Shown: positions 16,088 to 23,883 of the stretch, one piece after another
Layout of the letters: every line of letters starts with the position of its first letter
Position numbering within the stretch: the stretch's first letter is position 1
NCBI RefSeq assembly: GCF_040187885.1
Contig: NZ_JBDPLH010000001.1
Coordinates: 1,178,001 to 1,242,000, forward strand
Origin: Roseateles_E cavernae
GTDB taxonomy: Bacteria > Pseudomonadota > Gammaproteobacteria > Burkholderiales > Burkholderiaceae_C
Reading direction: 5' to 3'
DNA: 64,000 nucleotides
Program-made: the position numbers and the translations under genes
Notes under the pieces: model-generated
Told to the model about the DNA's origin: nothing
Seen by the model: only the letters and a program-made list of their open reading frames with translations
The model's database searches: none

Positions 16088-17644
16088 TCAGCGCAGGCCG
16101 CCGATGCGGGCGTCCTTGGGATAGCCGATCAGATAGTCGGCCGTGAGGCGCTGGCTCTGGCCGGGCGCCAGCTCGAACTGCCAGGCGACGATGCCCGGCT
16201 GCTGGCGCCAGCTGGCCAGGGCGGGCTTGGGGTCGAAGCGGGTCTGCACCTTGATGTCCTCGTGGCGACCGACCGGCGCGGCCTCGAGAATCTGCACGCT
16301 GAGGTGGCGCTGCTGCAGGTTCTCGATGCGGTAGGCGCGGCCGATCTGCTGCTCGGCACGGCTGCCGATCAGGCCGCGGTCGCCGGCATTGCGCTGCTCG
16401 GGCTCTACCGTCACACGCAGCCGTTCATCACGGCCGAAGAACAGGTCCAGCCGCTCCTGGTTGGCCACGCGCAGCTGGCTCTGGCCGACGAAGTCGCCGT
16501 CGCGGAACAGCTGCAGCGGCCCGGCCGGCCAGACGCCGGCGGGGCGCGCGCTCTCGGCCACCAGATAGGCCTGGGCCTCGGTGCTCGGGTTGGCGCGAGC
16601 CATCAGCTGCGCATCCAGCATCTGATGGCCGAGGGCCAGACCGATGCGCTGGCCATCGGCCGCGACCGAGACCCGGCCCGGCACCTCGAACTCGGTGGCG
16701 AATTCGCCGTGGAACACCGCCACATTGAAGTTCAGCTCGGGGCCGTCGGCCTGGCGTGGTGCCGGCGCTGCGGCGGCGGCTGCATAGGCCGGCGCCGGCC
16801 GTGCGAGCTCGGCGCTGGGCGGCGGCAGCAGGTCCAGGGTCCAGGATCTGGGTGGCGGCATGCCGGTGGCCTGGCGCGGCTGGGTGGTCGACAGGCGCAA
16901 CCTGACCTGGCTCCAGTCCTCGCCGCTGTGCTGTGCGACCTGGGCATGGCGCTCCAGCCGCACCTGGCCGGAGCGGCTGTCGAGATAGGCGCGGTAGACC
17001 GGCTCCCAGCCGGCCTGGCTGAGCCGGTAGGACAGGCGCAGCTCGGCATCGCGCGGCGCGGCCAGCCGCACCAGCACGGTCCGCAGCTGCGGATTGGCCT
17101 GCAACAGGCGGTCGCGCTCGGCCGTCAACGGTGCCAGCTGGCGTTCCAGCGCCTGCTTGCGGCGCTGCAGGGCCTGCTGGCGCTGCAAGGTGTCGAGCCC
17201 GCTGCGGCGCAGGGTCTCGGCGGTCGCCGCTATCGACGCCGGCTGGCCGCTCGGTGCCGTGTAGCTCTTCAGATAGCCCAGCGCCAGCTCATGGGCCTCG
17301 GCCTCGGCGGCCAGCGCGGCCTGCTGCTCCTGCAGCTCGCGGATGCGCGTGTCCAGCGGCGAGTCGGCGCATTCGGGCAGGGCCGCGCGCGCGACGGTCT
17401 GCACCGTGATCTCGCCGATCGCCAGGCCGCTGCCCTCGGGCGCGCGCAGCTGCAGCGAGTCGGCATCGAAGCGGGCCGGCAGGCAGGCGATCTTCAGCTG
17501 CTGCTGGCCGGCCTTGACCGCCAGCACCCGCTCGACACTGGCGCCGCCCGGATAGACCAGCACCTGCTCGATGCGGCCGGCCTGGGCCTGGGCCAGCGCG
17601 GGTCCCAGCGCCGCCCAGAGCAGAATATGAAACTTTGTTTCCAT
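16088..17644 (-). CDS. DUF4139 domain protein (mucoidy-inhibitor MuiA-like)
   Basis: This 518-residue protein has a short Sec-type signal (METKFHILLWAALGPALAQA). Next comes an N-terminal DUF4140-like region (IEQVLVYPGGASVERV), then an Ala/Gln/Arg-rich coiled coil (about 115-190), then the DUF4139 beta domain with GWEPVYRAYLDS and DWSQVRLRLSTTQPRQA. This is the order seen in MuiA-type proteins, which are probably periplasmic and have no assigned enzymatic function. The start at 17644 was chosen because it is the only one giving a signal peptide. It also leaves a 63-base divergent promoter region to queC. It probably forms an operon with the YjdF-like gene. Confidence 0.83.
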   Translation of the reverse strand: METKFHILLWAALGPALAQAQAGRIEQVLVYPGGASVERVLAVKAGQQQLKIACLPARFDADSLQLRAPEGSGLAIGEITVQTVARAALPECADSPLDTRIRELQEQQAALAAEAEAHELALGYLKSYTAPSGQPASIAATAETLRRSGLDTLQRQQALQRRKQALERQLAPLTAERDRLLQANPQLRTVLVRLAAPRDAELRLSYRLSQAGWEPVYRAYLDSRSGQVRLERHAQVAQHSGEDWSQVRLRLSTTQPRQATGMPPPRSWTLDLLPPPSAELARPAPAYAAAAAAPAPRQADGPELNFNVAVFHGEFATEFEVPGRVSVAADGQRIGLALGHQMLDAQLMARANPSTEAQAYLVAESARPAGVWPAGPLQLFRDGDFVGQSQLRVANQERLDLFFGRDERLRVTVEPEQRNAGDRGLIGSRAEQQIGRAYRIENLQQRHLSVQILEAAPVGRHEDIKVQTRFDPKPALASWRQQPGIVAWQFELAPGQSQRLTADYLIGYPKDARIGGLR

Positions 17645-17707
17645 TGCCGTCCTCCTCACTGTGCGGCGAGGAACATAACATGCGGGCTTCGTCCCGCCGC
17701 TACGACC

Positions 17708-18427
17708 ATGACCACCCCGCCCCAAGCCAACCAATCCCGCAAAGCCCTGGTGCTGTTCTCCGGCGGCCAGGACTCCACCGCCTGCCTGGCCTGGGCATTG
17801 CAACGCTATGCCGAGGTCGAGACGCTCGGCTTCGACTACGGCCAGCGCCATCGCGTCGAGCTCGCATGCCGGCTGACCGTGCGCAGCGAGCTGGCCCGCC
17901 AGTTTCCCGAATGGGGCGCCAAGCTGGGCGAGGATCATCTGCTGGACCTGAGCCTTTTGGGCCAGATCTCCGACACCGCGCTGACCGAGGACCGCGCCAT
18001 CGCGATGCAGGCCAATGGACTGCCCAACACCTTTGTGCCAGGCCGCAACCTGCTGTTCCTGAGCTTTGCCGCGACCCTGGCCTACCGGCGCGGCGCCTCG
18101 GTGCTGGTGGGCGGCATGTGCGAGACCGATTTCTCGGGCTACCCCGACTGCCGCGACAACACCTTGAAGGCCTTGCAGGTGGCGCTGAGCCTGGGCCTGG
18201 ATGCGCCCATGACGATAGAGACGCCGCTGATGTTCATCACCAAGGCCCAGACCTGGGCGCTGACCGAGAGCCTGGGCGGCGCGGCGCTGAACGACCTGGT
18301 CATCGAACACACCCACACCTGCTATCTGGGCGAGCGCAAGACCCGGCACGCCTGGGGCTATGGCTGCGGCAGCTGCCCGGCCTGCGAGCTGCGCGCGCGC
18401 GGCCATGCGGAGTACATCGCGACATGA
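17708..18427 (+). CDS. queC: 7-cyano-7-deazaguanine synthase QueC
   Basis: QueC converts 7-carboxy-7-deazaguanine to preQ0 using ATP and ammonia, on the route to the tRNA nucleoside queuosine. The 239-residue protein has the PP-loop ATPase motif SGGQDST (18-24), the family segment FVPGRNLLFLS, GGMCETDFSGYPDCRD, and the C-terminal zinc site Cys205, Cys220, Cys223 and Cys226 (HTCYLGER...GCGSCPAC). The start at ATG 17708 gives the standard length. No queD, queE or queF is nearby, although folE, which makes the same early GTP-derived precursor, lies 3 kb downstream. The stop overlaps the next start (ATGA, 18424-18427). Confidence 0.96.
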   Translation: MTTPPQANQSRKALVLFSGGQDSTACLAWALQRYAEVETLGFDYGQRHRVELACRLTVRSELARQFPEWGAKLGEDHLLDLSLLGQISDTALTEDRAIAMQANGLPNTFVPGRNLLFLSFAATLAYRRGASVLVGGMCETDFSGYPDCRDNTLKALQVALSLGLDAPMTIETPLMFITKAQTWALTESLGGAALNDLVIEHTHTCYLGERKTRHAWGYGCGSCPACELRARGHAEYIAT

Positions 18428-18966
18428 GCTGGTCGACCTTGGGGTGGATCGTCGCGGCGCTGCTGCTGTTCTGGGGCATCGGTGCCTACAACCGCCTGAT
18501 GCGGCTGCGCAATGCGATCGGCGAGGCTTTTGTGCAGCTGGACCAGCAGTTCGGCGCGCGCGCCGAGGTCAGCGCCCGGCTGCTGACCCTGGCGCGGCCG
18601 GCGCTGGAGAGCGAGCAGGCCGCCTTCGACGCGCTGGACAGTGCCCAGGCCGAGGTGCAGGCCGCCGTGCTGGCGGCCCGGAGCAAGCCTTATGCGGGCG
18701 ACCCGGTGGCCAGCCTGGCGGTGGCCACGGCCGTCCATGCGGCGGCGCTGACCCGGCTGGTGTCCCTGGTCGAGCACCATGGGGAGCTCGGTCGGGACGC
18801 CGAGATCCAGGCTCAGCTGGCCGAGCTGAAACTGATCGAACGCCAGCGCGCCTTCTCGCGCCAGGTCTTCAACCAGGCGGTCAGCCAGTACAACGAGGCG
18901 GCGAGGCAGTTCCCGACCCGGGTGCTGGCCAGCCTCTACGGCTTTGCCGAGGCGCGTTCGCTGTAG
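18424..18966 (+). CDS. LemA-family membrane-anchored protein
   Basis: This 180-residue protein has one N-terminal membrane helix (about 5-22, LGWIVAALLLFWGIGAYN) followed by the LemA-type segment RLMRLRNAIGEAFVQLDQQF and long amphipathic helices ending in FNQAVSQYNEAARQFPTRVLASLYGF. That ending is the typical LemA C-terminal motif. LemA proteins are periplasm-facing or cytosolic helical bundles with no firmly established function. The gene overlaps queC by four bases, so it is translationally coupled to it. I know of no functional link to queuosine synthesis. Confidence 0.82.
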   Translation: MSWSTLGWIVAALLLFWGIGAYNRLMRLRNAIGEAFVQLDQQFGARAEVSARLLTLARPALESEQAAFDALDSAQAEVQAAVLAARSKPYAGDPVASLAVATAVHAAALTRLVSLVEHHGELGRDAEIQAQLAELKLIERQRAFSRQVFNQAVSQYNEAARQFPTRVLASLYGFAEARSL

Positions 18967-18984
18967 AAGCTTATTGCGATTGTT

Positions 18985-19014
18985 TTGTTGGCAAGTCGGG
19001 GGGCGCTGCATAAA
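18985..19014 (+). promoter_or_regulatory. Possible sigma-70 promoter for the fcc-like pair
   Basis: A TTGTTG (18985-18990) and a CATAAA (19009-19014) separated by 18 bases lie in an AT-richer stretch 31 bases before the cytochrome start. The match is by eye only. Confidence 0.35.
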
Positions 19015-19044
19015 CTGCGCCGACTACACAACAAGGAGACTCCG

Positions 19045-19362
19045 ATGAGCTTGCGAGCGATTCTGTTGGGCGCCGCGCTGGCCGCCAGCGCCGGTGCCGC
19101 CGCGGCCCAGGATGCCAAGGCCCTGCATCTGAAGGCCCTGGCCGCCACCTGCGCCAACTGCCACGGCACGGCGGGGCGTGCCGTCGAGGGTTCGGCGGTG
19201 CCAGGTCTTGCCGGCATGCCGGCCGCCTATTTCAGCGAGCAGATGAAGGCCTTCAAGAGTGGCGCCCGTCAGGCCACCGTGATGCACCAGCTGGCCAAGG
19301 GCTATAGCGAAGCCCAGATCGAACAGCTGGCCGGCTATTTCGCCGCCCTGCCGCGCAACTGA
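19045..19362 (+). CDS. Monohaem c-type cytochrome (sulfide dehydrogenase cytochrome subunit-like)
   Basis: This 105-residue periplasmic cytochrome has a Sec signal (1-21, ending AAAAQ), one haem motif CANCH (Cys36, Cys39, His40) and a likely axial Met80 in ATVMHQLAKGYS. The fold and size match class I cytochromes and the single-haem FccA-type electron acceptors. It is followed 15 bases later by a flavoprotein of the sulfide-dehydrogenase family, so it would accept electrons from FAD and pass them to the respiratory chain. A good ribosome site (acaaggaga) precedes the ATG. In diverse bacteria this pair is annotated fccAB or soxEF, and I cannot choose between those names. Confidence 0.85.
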   Translation: MSLRAILLGAALAASAGAAAAQDAKALHLKALAATCANCHGTAGRAVEGSAVPGLAGMPAAYFSEQMKAFKSGARQATVMHQLAKGYSEAQIEQLAGYFAALPRN

Positions 19363-19377
19363 CGGAGACGAGACACC

Positions 19378-20652
19378 ATGATGCAAAGACGCAATCTCCT
19401 GCAGGGCGCGGCCGCCCTGTCCGTGCTGGGCCTGGCCGGCTGTGCCACCACCTCGGTGCCGAGCAAGGCCCGGGTGCTGGTGGTCGGCGGCGGCTATGGC
19501 GGCGCCACGGCGGCCAAATACATCCGGCTGCTGTCCGACTACAAGATCGAGGTCGTGCTGGTCGAGCCCAGCGAGGCCTTTGTCTCCTGCCCGATCTCCA
19601 ATCTGGTGCTGGGCGGCTCGCGCCAGATCGGCGAGATCACCACGCCCTATGGCGCGCTGCAATCCAAGCATGGCATCACCGTGGTGCGCGACTGGGTGGC
19701 CAGCATCGACGCGGCCAAGAAGACCGCGACCCTGGCCTCGGGCCCGGTGATCGCCTACGACAAGCTGGTGCTGAGCCCCGGCATCGACCTGATCTGGGAC
19801 TCGGTGGCCGGGCTCAAGGACGCCAATGCCGCCGGCCAGATCCTGCAGGCCTGGAAGGCCGGTCCCGAGACGGTGGCGCTGCGCCGCCAGCTGGAGGCGA
19901 TGCCGGACGGCGGCGTCTACGCGATCACGATTCCCGAGGCGCCGTACCGCTGCCCGCCCGGGCCCTACGAGCGGGCCAGCGTGATCGCCGGCTACTTCAA
20001 GCAGGCCAAGCCGCGCTCCAAGGTGCTGATCCTGGACGCCAACCAGGACGTCACTTCCAAGGGGCCGCTGTTCAAGAAGGTCTGGGCCGAGCAGTACAAG
20101 GGCATCATCGAGTACCGGCCGCAGCACAAGGCGGTGGCGGTCGACGCCAAGAGCAAGACCGTCAAGTTCGAGATCCAGGACGACGTCAAGGCCGATGTGC
20201 TGAATGTGCTGCCCAGCATGCGGGCCGGCGCCGTCGCGGTGCAGGCCGGCCTGGCCAACAGCAATGCGCGCTGGGTCAATGTCAACTATCTGAGCTTCGA
20301 GGCCACCGCCGCCAAGGACATCCATGTGCTGGGTGACGCTATCCAGATCGCACCGGGCATGCCCAAGAGCGGCCATATGGCCAATAGCCACGGCAAGGTC
20401 GCAGCGGCCGCCATCGTCGCCCAGCTCAATGGCTGGGAGATCAACCCGGCGCCTATGCTGACCAATACCTGCTACAGCTTCGTCGACGCGAAGAACGTCA
20501 TCCACGTCGCCAGCGTGCACGAGTACGTCGCGGCCGAGAAGACCTTCAAGACCGTGGCCGGCTCGGGCGGTGTGTCGGCCGGCCCGACCGAGCTGGAAGG
20601 CACTTACGCCTGGAACTGGGCGCGCACGATCTGGGCCGATTCGCTGGCTTGA
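19378..20652 (+). CDS. Flavocytochrome c sulfide dehydrogenase, flavoprotein subunit (FccB-like)
   Basis: This 424-residue FAD protein should oxidise sulfide in the periplasm. The N-terminus MMQRRNLLQGAAALSVLGLAGC has a twin-arginine-like start and a lipobox-like end (Cys22), so Tat export with possible lipid anchoring is likely. The FAD fold is VLVVGGGYGGATAAKY (GxGxxG 37-42), with VLGDAIQIAPGMPKSGHMANS near the second FAD site. Cys192 (YRCPPGPYERA) and Cys365 (NTCYSFVD) match the spacing of the two cysteines that form the redox disulfide in FccB. Cys71 (SCPIS) is also conserved in the family. Together with the preceding cytochrome it makes a complete two-subunit enzyme. Confidence 0.87.
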   Translation: MMQRRNLLQGAAALSVLGLAGCATTSVPSKARVLVVGGGYGGATAAKYIRLLSDYKIEVVLVEPSEAFVSCPISNLVLGGSRQIGEITTPYGALQSKHGITVVRDWVASIDAAKKTATLASGPVIAYDKLVLSPGIDLIWDSVAGLKDANAAGQILQAWKAGPETVALRRQLEAMPDGGVYAITIPEAPYRCPPGPYERASVIAGYFKQAKPRSKVLILDANQDVTSKGPLFKKVWAEQYKGIIEYRPQHKAVAVDAKSKTVKFEIQDDVKADVLNVLPSMRAGAVAVQAGLANSNARWVNVNYLSFEATAAKDIHVLGDAIQIAPGMPKSGHMANSHGKVAAAAIVAQLNGWEINPAPMLTNTCYSFVDAKNVIHVASVHEYVAAEKTFKTVAGSGGVSAGPTELEGTYAWNWARTIWADSLA

Positions 20653-21075
20653 CTAGTTGCAGACAATGGCGCCGGTATTGACCAACTCGTCGAACAGCGC
20701 CTTCAGTGCCTGCCCCGACATCGCGTAGGGGTTCAGCTTGGTGGTCTCGCAATACTTCAGCACCAGGGCCGGGTTCAGCCTCGACAGGTTGACCTGGCCC
20801 ATGCTCCAGCCGGCGAAGTGGCGCTCGGCCACCTCCTCGTAGCTGAGCAGGATCACATCGCGGTGGCGGGTATCGCCGATGATGGACTTGTAGCGCGCAT
20901 TGACCGCGTCGCGCCCGCCCTCCAGCACCTGCATGAAGATGCCGTCGCTGTAGCACAGCAGGCCGGTCAGGCCTTCGGCCGGGTTGTGGGCGCGCGAGGA
21001 CTTGAGGATGGCCGCGAGCTCGGCCTCGCTCATCGGGCTGGCGGCGCGGCTTGCATAGAGCAGACGGACTAGCAT
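20653..21075 (-). CDS. BLUF-domain blue-light photoreceptor, short type
   Basis: This 140-residue protein is a BLUF (flavin blue-light sensing) domain with only a short helical tail. All residues important for the photocycle are present: Tyr7 (RLLYASRA), Asn31 (RAHNPAEGLTG), Gln49 (FMQVLEGG) and the semi-conserved Trp90/Met92 pair (FAGWSMG). It should therefore bind FAD and be photoactive. There is no output domain such as EAL or a cyclase, so signalling must go through a partner protein. It starts ten bases after the folE stop on the same strand, which indicates cotranscription with GTP cyclohydrolase I. Its stop codon abuts the stop of the convergent sulfide dehydrogenase gene. Confidence 0.92.
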   Translation of the reverse strand: MLVRLLYASRAASPMSEAELAAILKSSRAHNPAEGLTGLLCYSDGIFMQVLEGGRDAVNARYKSIIGDTRHRDVILLSYEEVAERHFAGWSMGQVNLSRLNPALVLKYCETTKLNPYAMSGQALKALFDELVNTGAIVCN

Positions 21076-21085
21076 CTGGGTTTCC

Positions 21086-21811
21086 TCACTTCTTTGACAG
21101 CAGGGACAGGAACTCGCGGCGCAGATTGGCGTCCTTCAGGAAGGCGCCGCGCATCACGCTATTGGTCATCATCGAGTCGATGTCCTTGACGCCGCGCCAG
21201 TGCATGCAGAAATGGTCGGCCTCCATCACGATGGCCAGGCCATCGGGCTGGACCCGCTCCTGCAGCTCGTTGGCCAGCATGGTCACCGCCTCCTCCTGGA
21301 TCTGCGGCCGGCTCATGATCCAGTCGCACAGCCGCGCGTACTTGGACAGGCCGATCAGATTGGAGTGCTCGTTGGGCAGCAGGCCGATCCAGACCCGGCC
21401 CATGATGGGGCACAGATGGTGGGAGCAGGCGCTGCGCACCGTGATCGGGCCGACGATCATCAGCTCGTTGAGCCGGGTCACATTGGGGAACTCGGTGACC
21501 GGCGGCGCCACGGCATAGCGGCCCTTGAAGATTTCGCGCACATACATCTTGGCGACGCGCTTGGCGGTCTCCTGGGTGTTGTGGTCGCTGTCGGTGTCGA
21601 TCACCAGCGCGCGCAGCACCTCCTGCAGCTTGGCCTGCACCTCGGCCTGCAGCTCGTCAAGCTCGCCCTCTTCGATGAAGGCGGCGATATTGTCATTGGC
21701 ATGGTGGCGGCAGCCGGCACCGCGCAACCGGTAGCGGATGCGTTCGGAGGCGGGCAGGGCGGCCAGCTCGGCCTCGCTGCGGAAGATGGTGTCAGGCTTG
21801 TCCCCGGTCAT
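21086..21811 (-). CDS. folE: GTP cyclohydrolase I
   Basis: FolE opens GTP to 7,8-dihydroneopterin triphosphate, the first step to tetrahydrofolate and, through QueD, to queuosine. The 241-residue protein has the zinc ligands Cys129 and His132 (SACSHHLCP) and Cys202 (HFCMHWRG), and the active-site segments GRVWIGLLP and GLSKYARL. The ATG at 21811 gives a sensible length with a 35-residue N-terminal extension. The open frame extends upstream only as antisense to rsmB. It is divergent from rsmB (96 bases between starts) and followed at ten bases by the BLUF gene. Confidence 0.95.
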   Translation of the reverse strand: MTGDKPDTIFRSEAELAALPASERIRYRLRGAGCRHHANDNIAAFIEEGELDELQAEVQAKLQEVLRALVIDTDSDHNTQETAKRVAKMYVREIFKGRYAVAPPVTEFPNVTRLNELMIVGPITVRSACSHHLCPIMGRVWIGLLPNEHSNLIGLSKYARLCDWIMSRPQIQEEAVTMLANELQERVQPDGLAIVMEADHFCMHWRGVKDIDSMMTNSVMRGAFLKDANLRREFLSLLSKK

Positions 21812-21907
21812 GGGCGTCTCGGTAGTCTTTGTCCGGTCACCATTGTGTCCGGATTGCAAATTCCCTGCCGCCCCGGGGCGGCAGCGGGCTGCCCCTACAC
21901 TGGGCGC

Positions 21908-23257
21908 GTGTCCTCTTCTTCCGCTTCCACCTCCCTGGCCCCGCCGCTGCAGCGCCTGCTGTTGCAGACAGCCGACGCCGTGCAGGCCGTGCGCGAGGGT
22001 CAGTCCTTGACCGCCGTGCTGGCGCGCTGCCCCCAGGAGCTGCGCCCCGGCACCCAGGCCCTGAGCTTCCATGTGCTGCGCCTGCTGGGCGCCGCCCAGT
22101 CGGCGCGTGCCAAGCTGGCCCCGAAGACGCCGCCGCCCAAGGTCGACAGCCTGCTGACCGTCGCGCTGGCCCTGCTGTGGCCCGCGGCCGCGCCGCCCTA
22201 TGCCGATCACACGGTGGTGGACCAGGCCGTCAGCGCCGCGCGCAAGCGCGCCCCGGCCAGCGCCGGCTTCGTCAACGCGGTGCTGCGCCGCTTTCTGCGC
22301 GAGCGCGAGGCGGTGGTGCAGGCCGCGCAGCGCGAGCCGCAGGGCGAGTTCAACCACCCGCCCTGGTGGATAGAGCGGCTGCGCCAGGACTGGCCCGAGC
22401 ACTGGCAGGCCGTGCTCAGAGCGAACAACGAACATCCGCCGATGAGCTTGCGGGTCAATGCCCGGCATGGCGACGCGGCCGCCTATCTGCAAAGGCTGGC
22501 CGCCGCCGGCATCGCCGCGCGCGCGCTCGGGGCGCTGGCGCCCCAGGCCGTGGTGCTGGAGCGGGCCGTCCCGGTGACGGCGCTGCCTGGCTTTGCCGAA
22601 GGCGAGGTCTCGGTGCAGGACGCGGCGGCCCAGCTGGCCGCGCCGCTGGTGGTCCAGGCCTGGCAAGACCTGGCCCCCCTGGCAGCGGGCGCCCGGGTGC
22701 TGGACGCCTGCTCGGCCCCGGGCGGCAAGACCGCCCATCTGCTGGAATTGGCCGATCTGGAGCTGCTGGCCCTGGACACCGACCCGCAGCGCCTGGTCCG
22801 CGTCCAGGACAACCTGGACCGCCTGCATCAGCGCGCCAGTCTGAAGGCCGCGGACGCGCGCGATACCGCCGCCTGGTGGGACGGCCGGCCTTTCGACGCC
22901 ATCCTGCTCGATGCGCCCTGCAGCGCCTCCGGCATCGTGCGGCGCCATCCCGATGTGCGCTGGCTGCGCCGGCCCGGTGATATCGCCCAGCTGGCCACCA
23001 TCCAGGCCGAGCTGCTGGAGGCGCTGTGGCCGACGCTGAAACCCGGCGGGCGGCTGGTCTATGCCACCTGTTCGATTTTCAAGGCCGAGGGCCAGGACCA
23101 GGTCGATGCATTTTTGCAACGCCATAGCGATGCGAGCCCGGTCCAGGTGCAGGGCTTCACGGGGCATCTGCTGCCCCTGGCCGACAATGGCTCGCAAGCG
23201 GGTGCGGGGGTCTCGGTGGTCGATGGCTTCTTCTACGCCTTGCTGATAAAGAACTGA
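21908..23257 (+). CDS. rsmB: 16S rRNA (cytosine-967-C5) methyltransferase
   Basis: This 449-residue RNA methyltransferase has an N-terminal NusB-like domain (about 15-145, with HTVVDQAVSAARKRAPASAGFVNAVLRRF) and a C-terminal NOL1/NOP2/Sun catalytic domain. The SAM motif is LDACSAPGGKTAHLLEL (Cys268 within it). The two catalytic cysteines are Cys338 (LDAPCSASGI) and Cys388 (YATCSIFKAEG). The start is a GTG at 21908, as no suitable ATG exists before the domain begins. It is the first gene of a run (rsmB, DUF4390, NtrY-like kinase, response regulator) with very short gaps, a gene order I associate with Burkholderiales. Confidence 0.93.
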   Translation: MSSSSASTSLAPPLQRLLLQTADAVQAVREGQSLTAVLARCPQELRPGTQALSFHVLRLLGAAQSARAKLAPKTPPPKVDSLLTVALALLWPAAAPPYADHTVVDQAVSAARKRAPASAGFVNAVLRRFLREREAVVQAAQREPQGEFNHPPWWIERLRQDWPEHWQAVLRANNEHPPMSLRVNARHGDAAAYLQRLAAAGIAARALGALAPQAVVLERAVPVTALPGFAEGEVSVQDAAAQLAAPLVVQAWQDLAPLAAGARVLDACSAPGGKTAHLLELADLELLALDTDPQRLVRVQDNLDRLHQRASLKAADARDTAAWWDGRPFDAILLDAPCSASGIVRRHPDVRWLRRPGDIAQLATIQAELLEALWPTLKPGGRLVYATCSIFKAEGQDQVDAFLQRHSDASPVQVQGFTGHLLPLADNGSQAGAGVSVVDGFFYALLIKN

Positions 23258-23265
23258 TTAGCCCC

Positions 23266-23883
23266 TTGCTCTTGCGCCTGCCGTTCTCCGCCGCCCCGTT
23301 GTCCGCCGCCCTGGCGCGAGCGGTGCTGCTGCGTCTGCTGCTGGCCCTGATGCTGCTGGCCGGGCTGGCGCCGGCCAGGGCCGACGGGGTGGAACTGGTG
23401 CAGCTGAGCACCGAGCGGGCCGAGGACGGCCTTCTGATGAGTTTCAGCACCCGCTTCGAGCTGCCGCGGCCGGTCGAGGACGCCTTGCTGAAGGGCGTGC
23501 CCATCTATTTCACCGCCGAGGCCTCGGTGCTGCGTTCGCGCTGGTACTGGCGCGATGAGCGCATCTCGCGGGTCTCGCGCAGCTGGCGCCTGGCCTGGCA
23601 GCCGCTGACCCGCCAGTACCGCGTCAGCAACGGCGGCCTGCACCAGAGCTATGTCACCCTGCCCGAAGCCCTGGCCTCGCTGCGCGGCATTGCCGGCTGG
23701 CGGCTGGCCGAGGGCAAGGATCTGGAAGAGGGCAGCCGCTACTACCTGGAGTTCAGCTACCGGCTCGACACCAGCCAGCTGCCGCGGCCGATGCAGATCG
23801 GCCTGGGCTCGCCGCAGGGCTGGGCCCTGAGCGTCGAGCGCAGCCTGGCGCTGAATCCCGATCTGACCAGCAACAAGCCATGA
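23266..23883 (+). CDS. DUF4390 family secreted protein
   Basis: This 205-residue protein has an N-terminal hydrophobic signal (about 16-39, ending PARADG), then a beta-rich domain with VQLSTERAEDGLLMSFSTRFELPRP, the SRSWRLAWQPLTRQYRVS strand pair and YYLEFSYRLDTSQLPRPMQIGL. These are the recognisable parts of DUF4390, which is commonly encoded just before an NtrY-type kinase. It is likely periplasmic and could act as an accessory to the kinase, but this is inference from position. The start is a TTG at 23266. A downstream GTG would still leave a signal sequence. The stop overlaps the kinase start (ATGA). Confidence 0.8.
   Translation: MLLRLPFSAAPLSAALARAVLLRLLLALMLLAGLAPARADGVELVQLSTERAEDGLLMSFSTRFELPRPVEDALLKGVPIYFTAEASVLRSRWYWRDERISRVSRSWRLAWQPLTRQYRVSNGGLHQSYVTLPEALASLRGIAGWRLAEGKDLEEGSRYYLEFSYRLDTSQLPRPMQIGLGSPQGWALSVERSLALNPDLTSNKP

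Noticed and set aside
17645..17707. A preQ1 riboswitch upstream of queC
   Set aside because: The 63-base region has one short GC hairpin but no recognisable preQ1 aptamer, and it must also hold the promoter of the divergent DUF4139 gene.
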